64,000 nucleotides of DNA, from assembly GCA_014529385.2 (NCBI GenBank), contig CM043968.1, forward strand, positions 26,673,013-26,737,012, in the 5' to 3' direction. Source of the stretch: Adiantum capillus-veneris. Its lineage: Eukaryota > Streptophyta > Polypodiopsida > Polypodiales > Pteridaceae. Below, in pieces: positions 1-10,914 of this stretch. Under the pieces are notes generated by a model. It saw only the letters and a program-made list of their open reading frames with translations. It was not told the origin of the DNA and made no database searches. The number at the start of each line of letters is the position of its first letter. Position 1 is the stretch's first letter. The position numbers and the translations under genes were made by a program.

Positions 1-531
1 GTTATCATTTTGTGACACTCAGAAATTTAAAGGAGAGCAAGCGCGTGCGTGCGCGTGCACACACACACACTCAAAATTGCGTGGAGAAATGATGACGTTG
101 TAGTATTGTACGAATTGCCGCAATTTACGTTGACATGTTGACGTGACCTGCACGAATTTTCGTAATTTGTGTTGGTTGATTTTCAACACTAGCTTTTGAG
201 GCCAGATGCTTTTAGAACTTGAAGCTTTTCATGTAACTGCTTTTCAAGGTTAAGGGCCTTTAAATATGAGCCAAGGGCTCATTCTCTAGCATGTTTCAGT
301 GGGAAGGTGCAGAGGATGGAGTATTGGCGATGTAATGAGTTCAAGCAATATAAAGAAATATTGAAAGGGACGCCAACGTTTGGGGCCAGTGCTCTCTTGG
401 GGTGGAACTCTGCCACTCCGCGTCTCGTGTGTCGTGCACTCTCTATCTCTTTCAGTTCAATGTTAATTGAAGTGCTTAAAGTTGTTGAGTCTATCCTTTT
501 TCGTTGGCACGTGGTGCCCATTTCCGTGACA
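1..531 (+). mobile_element. LTR remnant N (C-type LTR, forward), left edge unclear
   Basis: This stretch reads in the same sense as the reverse complement of the C-type LTRs at 20215-20874 and 32626-33278. It has the TATA-like TTTAAATATGAG near 262, the AAGAAAT motif near 350, the GGGGTGGAACTCTGCCACTCCG block near 397, and a terminal CACGTGGTGCCC segment ending in GTGACA at 531. No primer site follows, so it is a solo or truncated LTR. The left end may lie outside the window. Confidence 0.6.
41..70. repeat. Alternating purine-pyrimidine tract
   Basis: A GC/GT then CA dinucleotide run of about 30 bp in strict purine-pyrimidine alternation, a form known to favour Z-DNA. It is simple-sequence repeat; no function is implied. 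Confidence 0.7.
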
Positions 532-1087
532 GGTGTGATTGCTAAATAAGTTTCAACGGTCATGATTCTCATCCAAGATCTTGACGGGGATAGTGATGTG
601 AATGTTTAATGACTGTCGTCTTTGTGCAAGTACTGGATATATGTGGTCTAGACGTCAATACTTAGAGTCAGTGTTTGCCGAACTGGTTTTTATCCTCTGT
701 TTTGTAGGCGTAATCGAGGGCGATTACATTTCTTTCAAGAGGGGTGTATGCCACAAAGTGATGACGTGGCATGGCCTAAAAAACAAAAGGGCCATCAACT
801 TATGGAACTTGTCAATTAAGTTGTTCCCACTTATGGTGCCCTGGCCGAAGGGCTTAAAACTTATACAAATAAAGCTAGACACTCAAAAATTACGAACGGA
901 TGATGATGTGGCAGGCTGTACGGACTTCCGCAATAGGGCGTTAGCTTTCGGGACAAGATGGTTTTAGACTCGGTGCTTTTCATGTATTGCTTTTGGCCAG
1001 GGGCCTTCATAAGTGTGTTAGGGCCTCCCACCCTGGCAGATGAGTTTGGGAGCACTACGGAGAGAGCGAACCGTCAGACATTGTAAC
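532..1087 (+). mobile_element. Element O: 3' untranslated end, polypurine tract and truncated E-type LTR
   Basis: Bases 532-733 match the 3' untranslated region of element K (near 34260-34455). They include the stem-loop GTAATCGAGGGCGATTAC near 711-728 and the polypurine tract TTTCAAGAGGGG near 733. An LTR begins at 749 with TGCCACAAAG, in place of the usual TGTCACAAAG, and runs to about 1087, where the C-type LTR P replaces it. The coding part is absent, having been cut off by LTR N on the left. Confidence 0.55.
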
Positions 1088-1204
1088 TGTCACGCGACAG
1101 GCACCACGTGCCAACGGAAAAGAACAGATTGAATAGACTTTTAGCACTTCAATAACAACTGAATTGAAAAAGAGAGAGCACACGCAACACGGAGTGGCGG
1201 AATT

Positions 1205-1781
1205 TGTAACAAACTTGGACACTCCAAGTCAAGATTCTACCGCGACACAGCAGGGATTCACTGCAGAACAATTCACAATTTCACACTTGATTCGACACGG
1301 CCCGTTGACGTAGTTCCGTGCCTAGAGATATTGGCCCCAAAGACTGGCGCCCCTTTTCGTATTTCTTTTTGTATTAATCTGTGTTCAAAGTACAAGAGAG
1401 TGGGTAGGTGCTCACTCTCAGACTCTGCGTCCAGATGCTTTGAGAAGTGAGGCCCTGTCCACTTATTTATTGGTTACAAGGGATGCCCAAAAGCAGAGCC
1501 CCAAAAAGCATTCTCTTTTAAAAGCTCTTTAAAATAAAGCAATTGATCCAAAAGCTTCAAGCTCAGCCAACGTAGACTTTCAGCAGCGCAAAAGCAACCA
1601 TTCCTAATCTGTACACTTGGCGATGTCAGCAAAATCGGTGCAAAAAGCGGGATCTTCCGTGCGGCTTGTCAGCGAAATGGCGTCGAAATTTCCGGGATTG
1701 CCATGTCAGCCTGTCTCCACGTTTTACGGTGCTGCCAGCGAGTGACTGTGTTTGGGCATGCCACGTCACCAATTTGTGACA
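1205..1781 (-). repeat. 3' LTR of element E
   Basis: Begins (plus sense) TGTAACAAACTTGGACACTCC and ends CCAATTTGTGACA. It aligns along its length with 29218-29792. The polypurine tract abuts it on the right, which fixes it as the 3' LTR of a minus-strand element. Confidence 0.88.
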
Positions 1782-2050
1782 TACCCTTCTCTTGAAAGCA
1801 TTGTAATCGCCCTCGATTACGCTTGCAAAACAGACAGAGGCCATAAACTGTCTTAGTAGACAGCGACTGTTAGTACCGACGCACTAGGAACAATACATCT
1901 AGCACATGTACCAATCTACAGTCACATCATAGGACATCACTTGACATCACAGGACATCACATGACAAATCACATTCAAAATATCATTCCAAATCTCAGAA
2001 CATGATTAATCGGCAACGTATTTAGCAATCGCATCTAGATCCAGCCAAGA
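1782..2050 (-). other. E polypurine tract, stem-loop and part of 3' untranslated region
   Basis: On the minus strand the sequence next to the LTR is CTTTCAAGAGAAGGGTA, a polypurine tract that would prime plus-strand DNA synthesis. Just upstream of it is the inverted repeat GTAATCGAGGGCGATTAC (plus 1808-1825). The rest has no coding potential. It is cut at 2050 by the D array, flanked by TSD caaga, and resumes at 20880. Confidence 0.75.
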
Positions 2051-2263
2051 TGTCACAAGATGGGCACTACGTGCCAATAGAAAAGAACAGACTGAACTGA
2101 CTTTTAGCACTTCAATAAAAACAGAAATGAGAGAGAGAGAGACGACACGTGACACGGAGTGGCGGAATTCCACCCCAGAGAGTATTGGCCCCAAACCTTG
2201 GTGCCCTTTTCGGTATTTCTTTATATTGCATCAACACAGTACAAGGCGGTACTCCAGACTTTG

Positions 2264-3718
2264 TGTCACCAGCCAGTGGCAATTCCATTTTTGTTTATTT
2301 TCTCTTTCTTTGGGGAATTTCGTTTGTTTTACCTTTTGGAAACACCCCTCTGGAAATCTAACTGCCTTGCATTGCATAGCTAGTGTGGAACTGTTCAGAG
2401 AGAGTCCAGGCCTGAGGGCTAAAGAGCACTAAGGTTGGACAAGGACTATGGTTAGCCAAAGTGGGGTCATTGGCCAGCCAAAGCGGAATCCTTTGCTACA
2501 TAGGCTACATTTCAGTTCTGGGTGTGGCTGCAGTGTACAAAGAGGGTCAGATGACCTAGAAGAATGTAATGGCAGAAACTCCTAAATTTTAGGGACTTCT
2601 ATTTTTGGACGGCAAAATGTCTTCGCGTCATTACGTGTAGTTTGACATGGGGATCATTTTGTTACTCTGTGGCCAAGTCAACAGAGGCTGCAGGTGAGAT
2701 ATTTTTAGACCCGAGGGTCTAAAGCGGGAAAATGCACAAATGAGTGACACTTGGCACTCTGAGGCAAGTTTACTACTTAAAGAGAAGGCAAAAACGTGAT
2801 TTTCAGCTGTGAGCTCGTTTTTGAGTGCTGTCAGAGGTGGGAGAGCTTCAATGGAGTGCTGGCTTACCCTCTATGTACAGTGAGGTGCAGGATGTCATGA
2901 CCTGCACACCTCTCACTGCTCTCTCTCTCTCTCTCCCCTATTCTTTATGGTTATGCCCCTCTAGTGGGCTTTTCATTTGACCAATGTACAATTATGTGTG
3001 TTCATGCGCGATTGCCGCGGCAAGAGCCTCTTGCACAGGTACTGGATTAGCTAGCGGCTAATCTCTCGTAGGTGCAGGTGATTCAGAGAGGTTTCACGTG
3101 CGAAATCTCGTCCGATTCAAAGGGCAAGTAGCCCTACAGGTGCGGGAGCTCGAGGACTTGCTACGGATGCGACTGGCACGCGAAACGGAGCCCGAAACAG
3201 TGAATTACAGCCTGCTGTGTATTTTTGCAGGTTTAGGGTTTTGGCCCTAAATGGACCCTAATACCCCCAGGAGGTTCGGGGACGCAAGGGGACCGCTGTA
3301 CAGGTGATCTGGCGCATTTTCGGGGCAGAAAACAGAGAATTCAGCGTGCTGCAGATTCTCGCCAGGTTTTGCAAAGTGTCGGTATGCGTTGGGAAAGTCA
3401 TCCAATGCGTGGGAATACTGACTGTGAAGGGTCCTAGCACAGTTATGCTACCGAAATCGGGCCAGAACAGTTGAAATTCAGCCAAGGTTGTGCGGGGCAG
3501 CTTGTAGGGAACCAGAACTTTTATTCCCTCTTTTAAAGAATAAAGAAATACCGAAAGGGGCGCCTATTTAGGGGCCAATCTGGTGTCTGATTCCCCTCTC
3601 TTGTGACATTATAGCACAGGTAGAATAGACGACTAATAGTGGGTGAAAGCTAAATCAAGGTTTGAAGTAAAGTCTACCGCCCTTTTTGAAGTTAACAGGC
3701 CGGTTACATGGTTGCATC
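2264..3718 (+). repeat. 5' LTR of element A
   Basis: Begins TGTCACCAGCCAG and ends CCGGTTACA. It aligns with 11506-12968, but about 33 bp near 3590 present in the 3' LTR are missing here. The shared AATAAAGAAATACCG motif lies at 3539-3564. Confidence 0.9.
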
Positions 3719-3752
3719 GACGGGATTAAATCACTTTTTCCTCAAAAAGTGA
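3719..3752 (+). promoter_or_regulatory. Primer binding site and leader hairpin of A
   Basis: The LTR is followed directly by TGGTTGCATCGACGGGA; B and M have TGGTTCCATCGACGGGA. This is not the initiator-Met site. It resembles the complement of a plant tRNA-Glu 3' end (TGGTTCC then CGGGACT, mismatches in between). Next comes a perfect 8-bp hairpin, CACTTTTTCCTCAAAAAGTG, near 3731-3750. Confidence 0.65.
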
Positions 3753-3840
3753 GCCTTGGTCAGTTTGGTTAAAGACACAAAGAGAGTTTGGGATGACCTT
3801 GAAAACACAAAGAATTTGAAAGTAGATCGAGTGGATTTAC

Positions 3841-3985
3841 AGGTGAGAAAGGCTACGAGAGTCTTTTTTTGGATACAGGTGAGAAAGGCTACGAGTCTTT
3901 CTTTGGATTTACACGTGAGAAAGGCTACGAGAGTCTTTCTTTGGATACAGGTGAGAAAGGCTACGAGTCTTTCTTTGGATACAGG
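3841..3985 (+). repeat. Four tandem ~35-bp repeats before gag of A
   Basis: Four imperfect copies of a unit containing CAGGTGAGAAAGGCTACGAG followed by TCTTTCTTTGGAT. Each CAGGTGAGA (one copy CACGTGAGA) resembles a 5' splice site. The same four-copy block stands before gag of B, so it predates both insertions. Confidence 0.85.
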
Positions 3986-4690
3986 ATGGATGGCAACAAG
4001 GAAGAGGGTTCCTCTTCAGAGGATAGACAACCTATTCCAACTGCACATGAAATTGGCGATAGATCAGGCCAAGCCGAGAAAGCTTTGCAGGTTGTTAGAG
4101 CTGTGACCATGTTCAAGCAATTGATGGAGAATCCAAGATTTATGGAGTTCATACGATCTTCATCAATAGCACATCAAGTTCAAGGCAGTTTTGGCATGCC
4201 AGGAACAGTGTTTAGGGGTATGCAAGGCATGGTGCCTAACCCCATGTATGCAAACATTGGTTTGCACCCAGGATTTCAGGGCACACAAGGTCAGTTTGGG
4301 GTGTCACAAGGCAACTTGGGTATGGCTGGTTTTTCAATCCCATCAGTGAATAGGACACCTGGACATCAACATGTTACTGGCCAGGGAGTACAGATGGCTC
4401 CCAAAGGTGTACCCATTATGCAAACTGTCTCTTTTGACAATTTGGAGTCAATGGATAAGCTAAAGCCATACAAAGAAGATGAATAGTGAGTCCATTGACA
4501 CATTCAATGGCTTTGATGAGAGGACAAAGATTTTCTCTTTCCTCGAACAGTTTGACAAAGCATTTGTTGGAAGAAGCATTTAAAGTCAAGAAAGCTGCAA
4601 CTTTTCTGAAAAAAAAAAAAAAAGCAAGTCAGTGGTGGAATACACTCTTGTTACAAGGACAGAATAATTTCACTTGGAATGATCTCATAC
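3986..4690 (+). pseudogene. Gag remnant of element A
   Basis: An ORF starting MDGNKEEGSSSEDRQ at 3986 runs to a stop at 4484-4486. It matches the N-terminal part of M gag, including the Pro/Met/Gly-rich stretch with PNPMYANIG, PGFQGTQGQFG and LGMAGFS. After the stop, homology continues with IDTFNGFDERTKIFSFLEQF (M: TTFTGFDDRKKALSFLQQF) but is broken by a stop and an A15 run near 4608. The capsid-like region ends abruptly near 4690 after sequence equivalent to APSTWIYFKQ of M. No zinc knuckle remains. I start at MDGNKE because it aligns with MADRPDD of M; the upstream in-frame Met lies in the tandem repeats. Confidence 0.8.
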
Positions 4691-5226
4691 AGGTACCGAA
4701 TTAGCTAAAGGCTAATTCAAAATAGGTACAGGATGATTTAACAAGATTTCTTGCGAGAAATCTCGTGTAAATCAAAGGGCAAGTAGTCGTACTGATGCAG
4801 AAGATCAAAGGCTACGAATTGGTGCGATTGGCACGCAAAACAGAGCCCGAAAGAAGAAAGTACAGCTTGCTGTATTTTTCTGCAGATTTAGGGTTTTGAC
4901 CCTATTTGATGCCTTTTTGTCCCAAGAGCTTGGGGAAGCTAGAGGACAGTAATACAAGTGATCTGGAGCATTTTAGGAGCTTAAAACAGAGAATTCAGCG
5001 TGCTGAATTTCCACTACAGGTTTGCAAAAGTGCTCTATTATGCGTGGATAATCACTTGGATATGTGGATTTTTGGTTGTGAAGGTTTCTACTACAGTTAT
5101 GTTGCCAAAATTGGGTCAAAAAGAGAATTCTTAGCCCAATAAAAAAGACAACATAAGGGTAAATCATAGGTTAATCTCCAAAGATCAAGATGAAGAGCAG
5201 AGAAAGATTGTTTTCAATGCTCAGTA
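4691..5226 (+). repeat. Captured LTR fragment inside A (replaces pol)
   Basis: This AT-richer segment aligns with about 3035-3490 of the A LTR in the same order: a GAATTAGCTAAAGGCTAATTC block, AAATCTCGT, CAAAGGGCAAGTAG, GATTGGCACGC, GAGCCCGAAA, TTAGGGTTTTG, GTGATCTGG, CAGAGAATTCAGCGTGCTG and TTATGTTGCC. It is clearly diverged, so it comes from another LTR subfamily. It has no terminal TG/CA and no TSD, so it is not a separate insertion. Confidence 0.8.
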
Positions 5227-5551
5227 TGCAAATCAGTGATATTGCATAAAGACTGAAATTGCCTGAGAGTTGGAAGATTCACAATGCGTTTCACGTGAGT
5301 CTTCTCAGACCCTATGTGGGTGATGTGCGAGAAGATATGCCAGCTGAAGATTAGTCGGAAGTCGAGGAACTTGACGAGATGTTGGTCCCGGAACGGATTT
5401 TGGCACATAAAGAAAGAAAAGAAAAGGCAAGGTTGCAAGGTGCTGTTTGGTAAAGTTCAAAAGCTATTCACCTCTGGATGTCAAGTGGATGGAAAAAAGT
5501 GAACTTGCAGAGTCACTAAAAGTATGGGAACCTAAAGCCTTGGTTTGCAAC
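5227..5551 (+). pseudogene. Integrase C-terminal and chromodomain remnant of A
   Basis: In pieces this encodes [46 protein letters not shown], matching residues of M integrase near 345-410. Stops and frameshifts break it. The catalytic core is absent. The end is split by B after gcaac (5547-5551). Confidence 0.8.
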
Positions 5552-7025
5552 TGTAACCGGCCTGTTAACTTCAAAAAGGGCGGTAGACTTTACTTCAAAC
5601 CTTAATTTAGCTTTCACCCATTATTAGTCGTCTATTCTACCTGTGCTATAATGACACAAGAGAGGGGAATGGGATACAGATGCTAGAATGCATCTGTATG
5701 CGAGTCAGACACCAGATTGGCCCATAAATAGGCGCCCCTTTCGGTATTTCCTTATTCTTTAAAAGAGGGAATAAAAGTTGTGGTTCCCTACAAGCTGCCC
5801 TGCACAATCTGGGCTGAATTTCTTCTGTTCTGGCCCGATTTCGGCAACATAACTGTACTAGGACCCTTCACAATCAGTATCCCCACGCATTAGATGACTT
5901 TCACGACGCATACGGACACTTTGCAAAACCTGGCGAGAATCTGCAGCACGCTGAATTCTCTGTTTTCTGCCCTGAAAATCCGCTAGATCACCTGTACAGC
6001 GGTCCCCTCGCGTCCCCGAACCTCTTGGGGGTACTAGGGTCCGTTTAGGACCGAAACCCTAAACCTGCAAAAATACACAGCAGGCTGTAATTCACTGTTT
6101 CGGGCTCCGTTTCGCGTGCCAGTCGCATCCGTAGCAAGTCCTCAAGCTCTTGCACCTGTAGGGCTACTTGCCCTTTGAATCGGACGAGATTTCGCACGTG
6201 AAACCTCTCCGAATCACCTGTACCTGCGGGGGATTAGCCGCTAGCTAATCCAGTACCTGTGCAAGAGGCTCTTGCCTCGGCAATCACGCATGAACCCACA
6301 CAACTGTACATGGTCAATCTGATGAGCCCACTAGAGGGGCATAACCATAAAGAATAGGGGAGAGAGAGAGCAGTGAGAGGTGCGCAAGTCATGACATCCT
6401 GCACCTCACTGTACATAGAGGGTAAGCCAACACTCCATTGAAGCTCTCCCACCTCTGACAGCACTCAAAAACGAGCTCACAGCTGAAAATCACGTTTTTG
6501 CCTTCTCTCTTAGTAGTAAACTTGCGTCAGAGTGCCAAGTGTCACTCATTTGTGCATTTTCCCGCTCTAGACCCTCGGGTCTAAAAATATCTCACATGCA
6601 GCCTCTGTTGACTTGGCCACAGAGTAACAAAATGATCCCCATGTCAAACTGCACGTAATGACGCGAAGACATTTTGCCGTCCAAAAATAGCAGTCCCTAA
6701 AATTTAGGAGTTTCTGCCATTACATTCTTCTAGGTCATCTGACCCTCTTTGTACATTGCAGCCACACCTAGAACTGAAATGTAGCCTATGTAGCAAAGGA
6801 TTCCGCTTTGGCTGGCCAATGACCCCACTTTGGCTAACCGTAGTCCTTGTCCAACCTTAGTGCTCTTTAGCTCTCAGGCCTGGACTCTCTCTGAACAGTT
6901 CCACACTAGCTATGCAATGTAGGGCAGTTAGATTTCTAGAGGGGTGTTTCCAAAAGGTAAAATAAACGAAATTCCCCAAAGAAAGAGAAAATAAACAAAA
7001 ATGGAATTGCCACTGGCTGGTGACG
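5552..7025 (-). repeat. 3' LTR of element B
   Basis: Begins (plus sense) TGTAACCGGCCTGTTAAC and ends GGCTGGTGACG; the last base differs from the expected A of the terminal CA. It aligns along its length with 9449-10909. Confidence 0.88.
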
Positions 7026-7630
7026 TACCCCTCTTTTGAAATCTCAAACGTCCTCGTTTGCACCTATGTCGTACATGCTTACAGTCAACACTTGGGTGTA
7101 TTCAGCACCTGTCGACACATGCACGACACATACATGCTCATTGTCAACCCTGGTATATTCAACACCTCGTCGACAAATGTATTGCCTGCGTGTGAACCCT
7201 GTCCCAATGACATAGTGGAAGCGTCACACTCTGCCATTGCTTTGAGTCCATAACTTTCCAATGACAAAATGGAAGCGTCACACTTTGTCACTGTCTTTTA
7301 GTACACGTTGGATCCAGTAACACTTTCGAGCATACCCAAACCGACAGTTTAAGAATTCAGTTACACATGTACCCTTTAATAGAAGCAATTACTGTATCCT
7401 TGACAAACTGACAAGAAATACTCACTTCTATAGCACTAACCAAACTTTTGGACATTCCATAAGAGCAATTGCCAAACTGCCAATCTGTACAGCTCTAACA
7501 TTCATGTAACATGCACTTCATTTGAGCTCACTGTAAGTAACATGTACATCATTTCTTTCAGAAGCCATTGTCACACCGACAATCCATGTAGCTCTGAATC
7601 TCAAGGGGTCAAGGTAGGTTGCAAACCAAG
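7026..7630 (-). other. B polypurine tract and 3' untranslated region
   Basis: On the minus strand the tract TTTCAAAAGAGGGGTA precedes the 3' LTR. Just upstream is the hairpin CAAACGAGGACGTTTG (6-bp stem, AGGA loop). The rest matches the 3' untranslated regions of A (10915-11505) and M (42922-43494), including several GTCGACA and GACATAGTGG blocks. No gene is seen. Confidence 0.8.
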
Positions 7631-7967
7631 GTTTTAAGTTCCCATACTTTTAGTGACTCTGCAAGTTCACTTTTTTGCATCCACTTGACATCCAGAGGTG
7701 AATAGCTTTTGAACTTTACCAAACAGCACCTTGCAACCTTGCCTTTTCTTTTCTTTATTTATGTGCCAAAATCTGTTCCGGGACCAAGATCTCGTCAAGT
7801 TCCTCGACTTCCGGCTGAGGCATATCTTCTGGCACATCACCCACATAGGGTCTGAGAAAACTCACGTGAAACGCATTGTGAATCTTCCAACTCTCAGGCA
7901 ATTTCAGCCTTTATGCAATATCACTAATTTGCATACTGAGCATCGAAGACAATCTTTCTATGCTCTT
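7631..7967 (-). pseudogene. Integrase C-terminal and chromodomain remnant of B
   Basis: The complement encodes the same [20 protein letters not shown] and [10 protein letters not shown]-type stretches as A and M, with frameshifts. No catalytic residues remain. Confidence 0.78.
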
Positions 7968-8470
7968 CATCTTGATCTTTGGAGATTAACCTGTGATCTA
8001 CCCTTATGCTGTCACATTTATTGGGCTGAGAATTCTCTTTTTGACCCAATTTTGGCAGCATAACTGTAGTAGAAACCTTCACAACCAAAAATCCACATAT
8101 CCAAGTGATTATCCACGCATAATAGAGCACTTTTGCAAACCTGTCCTGGAAATTCAGCACGCTGAATCTTCTGTTTTTAGCTCCTAAAATGCTCCAGATC
8201 ACTTGTATTACTGTCCCCTAGCTTCCCCGAAGCTCTTGGGACAAAAAGGCATCAAATAGGGTCAAAACCCTAAATCTGCAAAAAAATACAGTAAGCTGTA
8301 TTTTCTTGTTTCGGGCTCTGTTTTGCGTGCCAATCGCACCAATTGGTCGCCTTTGATCTTCTGCATCAGTAGGACTACTTGCCCTTTGATTTACACGAGA
8401 TTTCTCGCAAGAAATCTTTTAAATCATCCTGTACCTGTTTTGAATTAGCCTTTAGCTAATTCGGTACCTG
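7968..8470 (-). repeat. Captured LTR fragment inside B
   Basis: Close counterpart of 4691-5226 in A, read on the minus strand. Having it at the same internal position in both elements shows it was part of the element before either inserted. Confidence 0.8.
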
Positions 8471-9171
8471 TATGAGATCATTCCAAGTGGAAGGAGTCTG
8501 TCCTTGTAACAAGAGTGTATTCCACCACTGACATACATTTTTTTTTTTTCCAGAAAAGTGATAGCTTTTATGACTTTAAATGCTTCTTCCAACAAATGCT
8601 TTGTCAAACTGTTCGAGGAAAGAGAAAACCTTTGTCCTCATCAAAGCCATTGAATGTGTCAATGGACTCACTGATCGTCTTCTTTGTATAGCTTTAGCTT
8701 ATCCATTGACTCCAAATTGTCAAAAGAGACAGTTTGCATAATGGGTACACCTGTGGGAGCCATCTGTACTCCCTGGCCAGTAACATGTTGATGTCCAGGT
8801 GTCATATTCACTGATGGGATTGAAAAACCAGCCATACCCAAGTTGCCTTGTGACACCCCAAACTGACCTTGTGTGCCCTGAAATCCTGGGTGCAAACCAA
8901 TGTTTGCATACATGGGGTTAGGCACCATGCCTTGCATATCCCTAAACATTGTTCCTGGCATGCCAAAACTGCCTTGAACTTGATGTGCTATTGATGAAGA
9001 TCGTATGAACTCCATAAATCTTGGATTCTCCATCAATTGCTTGAACATGGTCACAGCAGTAACAACCTGCAAAGCTTTCTCTGCTTGGCCTGAACTCTCG
9101 CCAATTTCATGTGCAGTTGGAATAGGCTGTCTATCCTCTGAAGAGGAACCCTCTTCCTTGTTGCCATCCAT
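8471..9171 (-). pseudogene. Gag remnant of element B
   Basis: The open part (minus, 9171 to 8668) starts MDGNKEEGSSSEDRQ and matches A gag nearly residue for residue, ending DKLKLYKEDDQ. Beyond the stop, homology to FNGFDERT and the capsid region continues to about 8480 with a frame break at a poly-T run near 8538-8549. The zinc knuckle and all of pol are absent. Confidence 0.8.
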
Positions 9172-9182
9172 CTTGTATCCAA

Positions 9183-9330
9183 CTAAAGACTCGTAGCCTT
9201 TCTCACCTGTATCCAAAGAAAGACTCTCGTAGCCTTTCTCACGTGTAAATCCAAAGAAAGACTCGTAGCCTTTCTCACCTGTATCCAAAGAAAGACTCTC
9301 GTAGCCTTTCTCACCTGTAAATCCACTCGA
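9183..9330 (-). repeat. Four tandem repeats before gag of B
   Basis: Four copies of the same ~35-bp unit as at 3841-3985, each with CAGGTGAGA or CACGTGAGA on the minus strand. Confidence 0.85.
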
Positions 9331-9429
9331 TCTACTCTCAAACTCTCTGTGTTTTCAAGGTCATCCCAAACTCTCTTTGTGTCTTTAACCAAACTGACTA
9401 AGGCTCACTTTTTGAGGAAAAAGTGATTT

Positions 9430-10909
9430 AATCCCGTCGATGGAACCATGAAACTGGCGTGTTCAATCCAAAGAGGGCGGAAGACTTTACTTCAAACCTT
9501 AATTTAGCTTTCACCCATTATTAGTCGTCTATTCTACTTGTGCTATAATGACACAAGAGAGGGGAATGGGATACAGATGCTAGAATGCATCTGTATGCGA
9601 GTCAGACACCAGATTGGCCCCTAAATAGGCACCCCTTTCGGTATTTCTTTATTCTTTATAAGAGGGAATAAAAGCAGTGGTTCCCTACAAGCTGCCCCGC
9701 ACAATCTGGGCTGAATTTCTTCTGTTCTGGCCCGATTTCGGCAACATAACTGTACTAGGACCCTTCACAATCAGTATTAGATGACTTTCCTGACGCATAC
9801 AGACACTTTGCAAAACCTGGCGAGAATCTGCAGCACGCTGAATTCTTTGTTTTCTGCCCTGAAAATGCGCTAGATCACCTGTACAGCGGTCCCCTCGCGT
9901 CCCCGAACCTCCTGGGGGTATTAGGGTCCGTTTAGGGCCGAAACCCTAAACCTGCAAAAATACACAGCAGGCTGTAATTCACTGTTTCGGGCTCCGTTTC
10001 GCGTGCCGTTCGCATCCGTAGCAAGTCCTCAAGCTCCCGCACTTGTAGGGCTACTTGCCCTTTGAATCGGACGAGATTTCGCACGTGAAACCTCTCCAAA
10101 TCACCTGGACTTGCAGGGGATTAGCCGCTAGCTAATCCAGTACCTGTGCAAGAGGCTCTTCCCTCGGCAATTGGGCATGAACCCACACAACTGTACATGG
10201 TCAATCTGATGAGCACACTAGAGGGGCATAACCATAAAGAATAGGGGAGAGAGAGAGCAGTGAGAGGTGCGCAGGTCATGACATCCTGCACCTCACTGTA
10301 CATAGAGGGTAAGCCAGCACTCCATTGAAGCTCTCCTACCTCTGACATCACTCCAAAACGAGCTCACAGCTGAAAATCACGTTTTTGCCTTCTCTTTAAG
10401 TAGTAAACTTGCCTCAGAGTGCCAAGTGTCACTCATTTGTGTATTTTCCCGCTTTAGACCCTCGGGTCTAAAAATATCTCACCTGCAGCCTCTGTTGACT
10501 TGGCCACAGAGTAACACAATGATCCCCATGTCAAACTGCACGTAATGACGCGAAGACATTTTGCCGTCCAAAAATAGCAGTCCCTAAAATTTAGGAGTTT
10601 CTGCCATTACATTGCTCTAGGTCATCTGACCCTCTTTGTACACTGCAGCCACACCCAGAACTCAAAAGTAGCCTATGTAGGAAAGGATTCCGCTTTGGTT
10701 GGCCAATGACCCTACCTTGGCTAACCATAGTCCTTGTCCAACCTTAGTGCTCTTTAGCCCTCAGGCCTGGACAGTTCCACAGTTCCACACTGGCTATGCA
10801 ATGCAGGGCAGTTAGATTTCCAGAGGGGTGTTTCCAAAAGGTAAAACAAACGAAATTCCCCAAAGAAAGAGAAAATAAACAAAAATGGAATTGCCACTGG
10901 CTGGTGACA
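9430..10909 (-). repeat. 5' LTR of B with primer binding site
   Basis: The LTR is 9449-10909. The primer site (minus TGGTTCCATCGACGGGATT) fills 9430-9448 with no spacer. Left of it lies the 8-bp leader hairpin (9400-9420). The right end GGCTGGTGACA abuts TSD gcaac. Confidence 0.88.
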
Positions 10910-10914
10910 GCAAC

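Larger units (their letters stand above)
5552..10909 (-). mobile_element. Element B: non-autonomous gypsy element inserted in A, TSD gcaac
   Basis: B is flanked by gcaac at 5547-5551 and 10910-10914. On the minus strand it has a 5' LTR (9449-10909), primer site, four tandem leader repeats, gag remnant, captured LTR fragment, chromodomain remnant, 3' untranslated region with polypurine tract, and 3' LTR (5552-7025). The internal order is the same as A's, in the opposite orientation, so the locus looks like a large imperfect palindrome. A and B are therefore two members of one deletion-derivative family. Confidence 0.9.

Noticed and set aside
307-967. Short open frames within LTRs (for example 307-549, 602-967, 2127-2432)
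   Set aside because: They recur on either strand of every LTR copy without conserved reading frame; they are chance frames.
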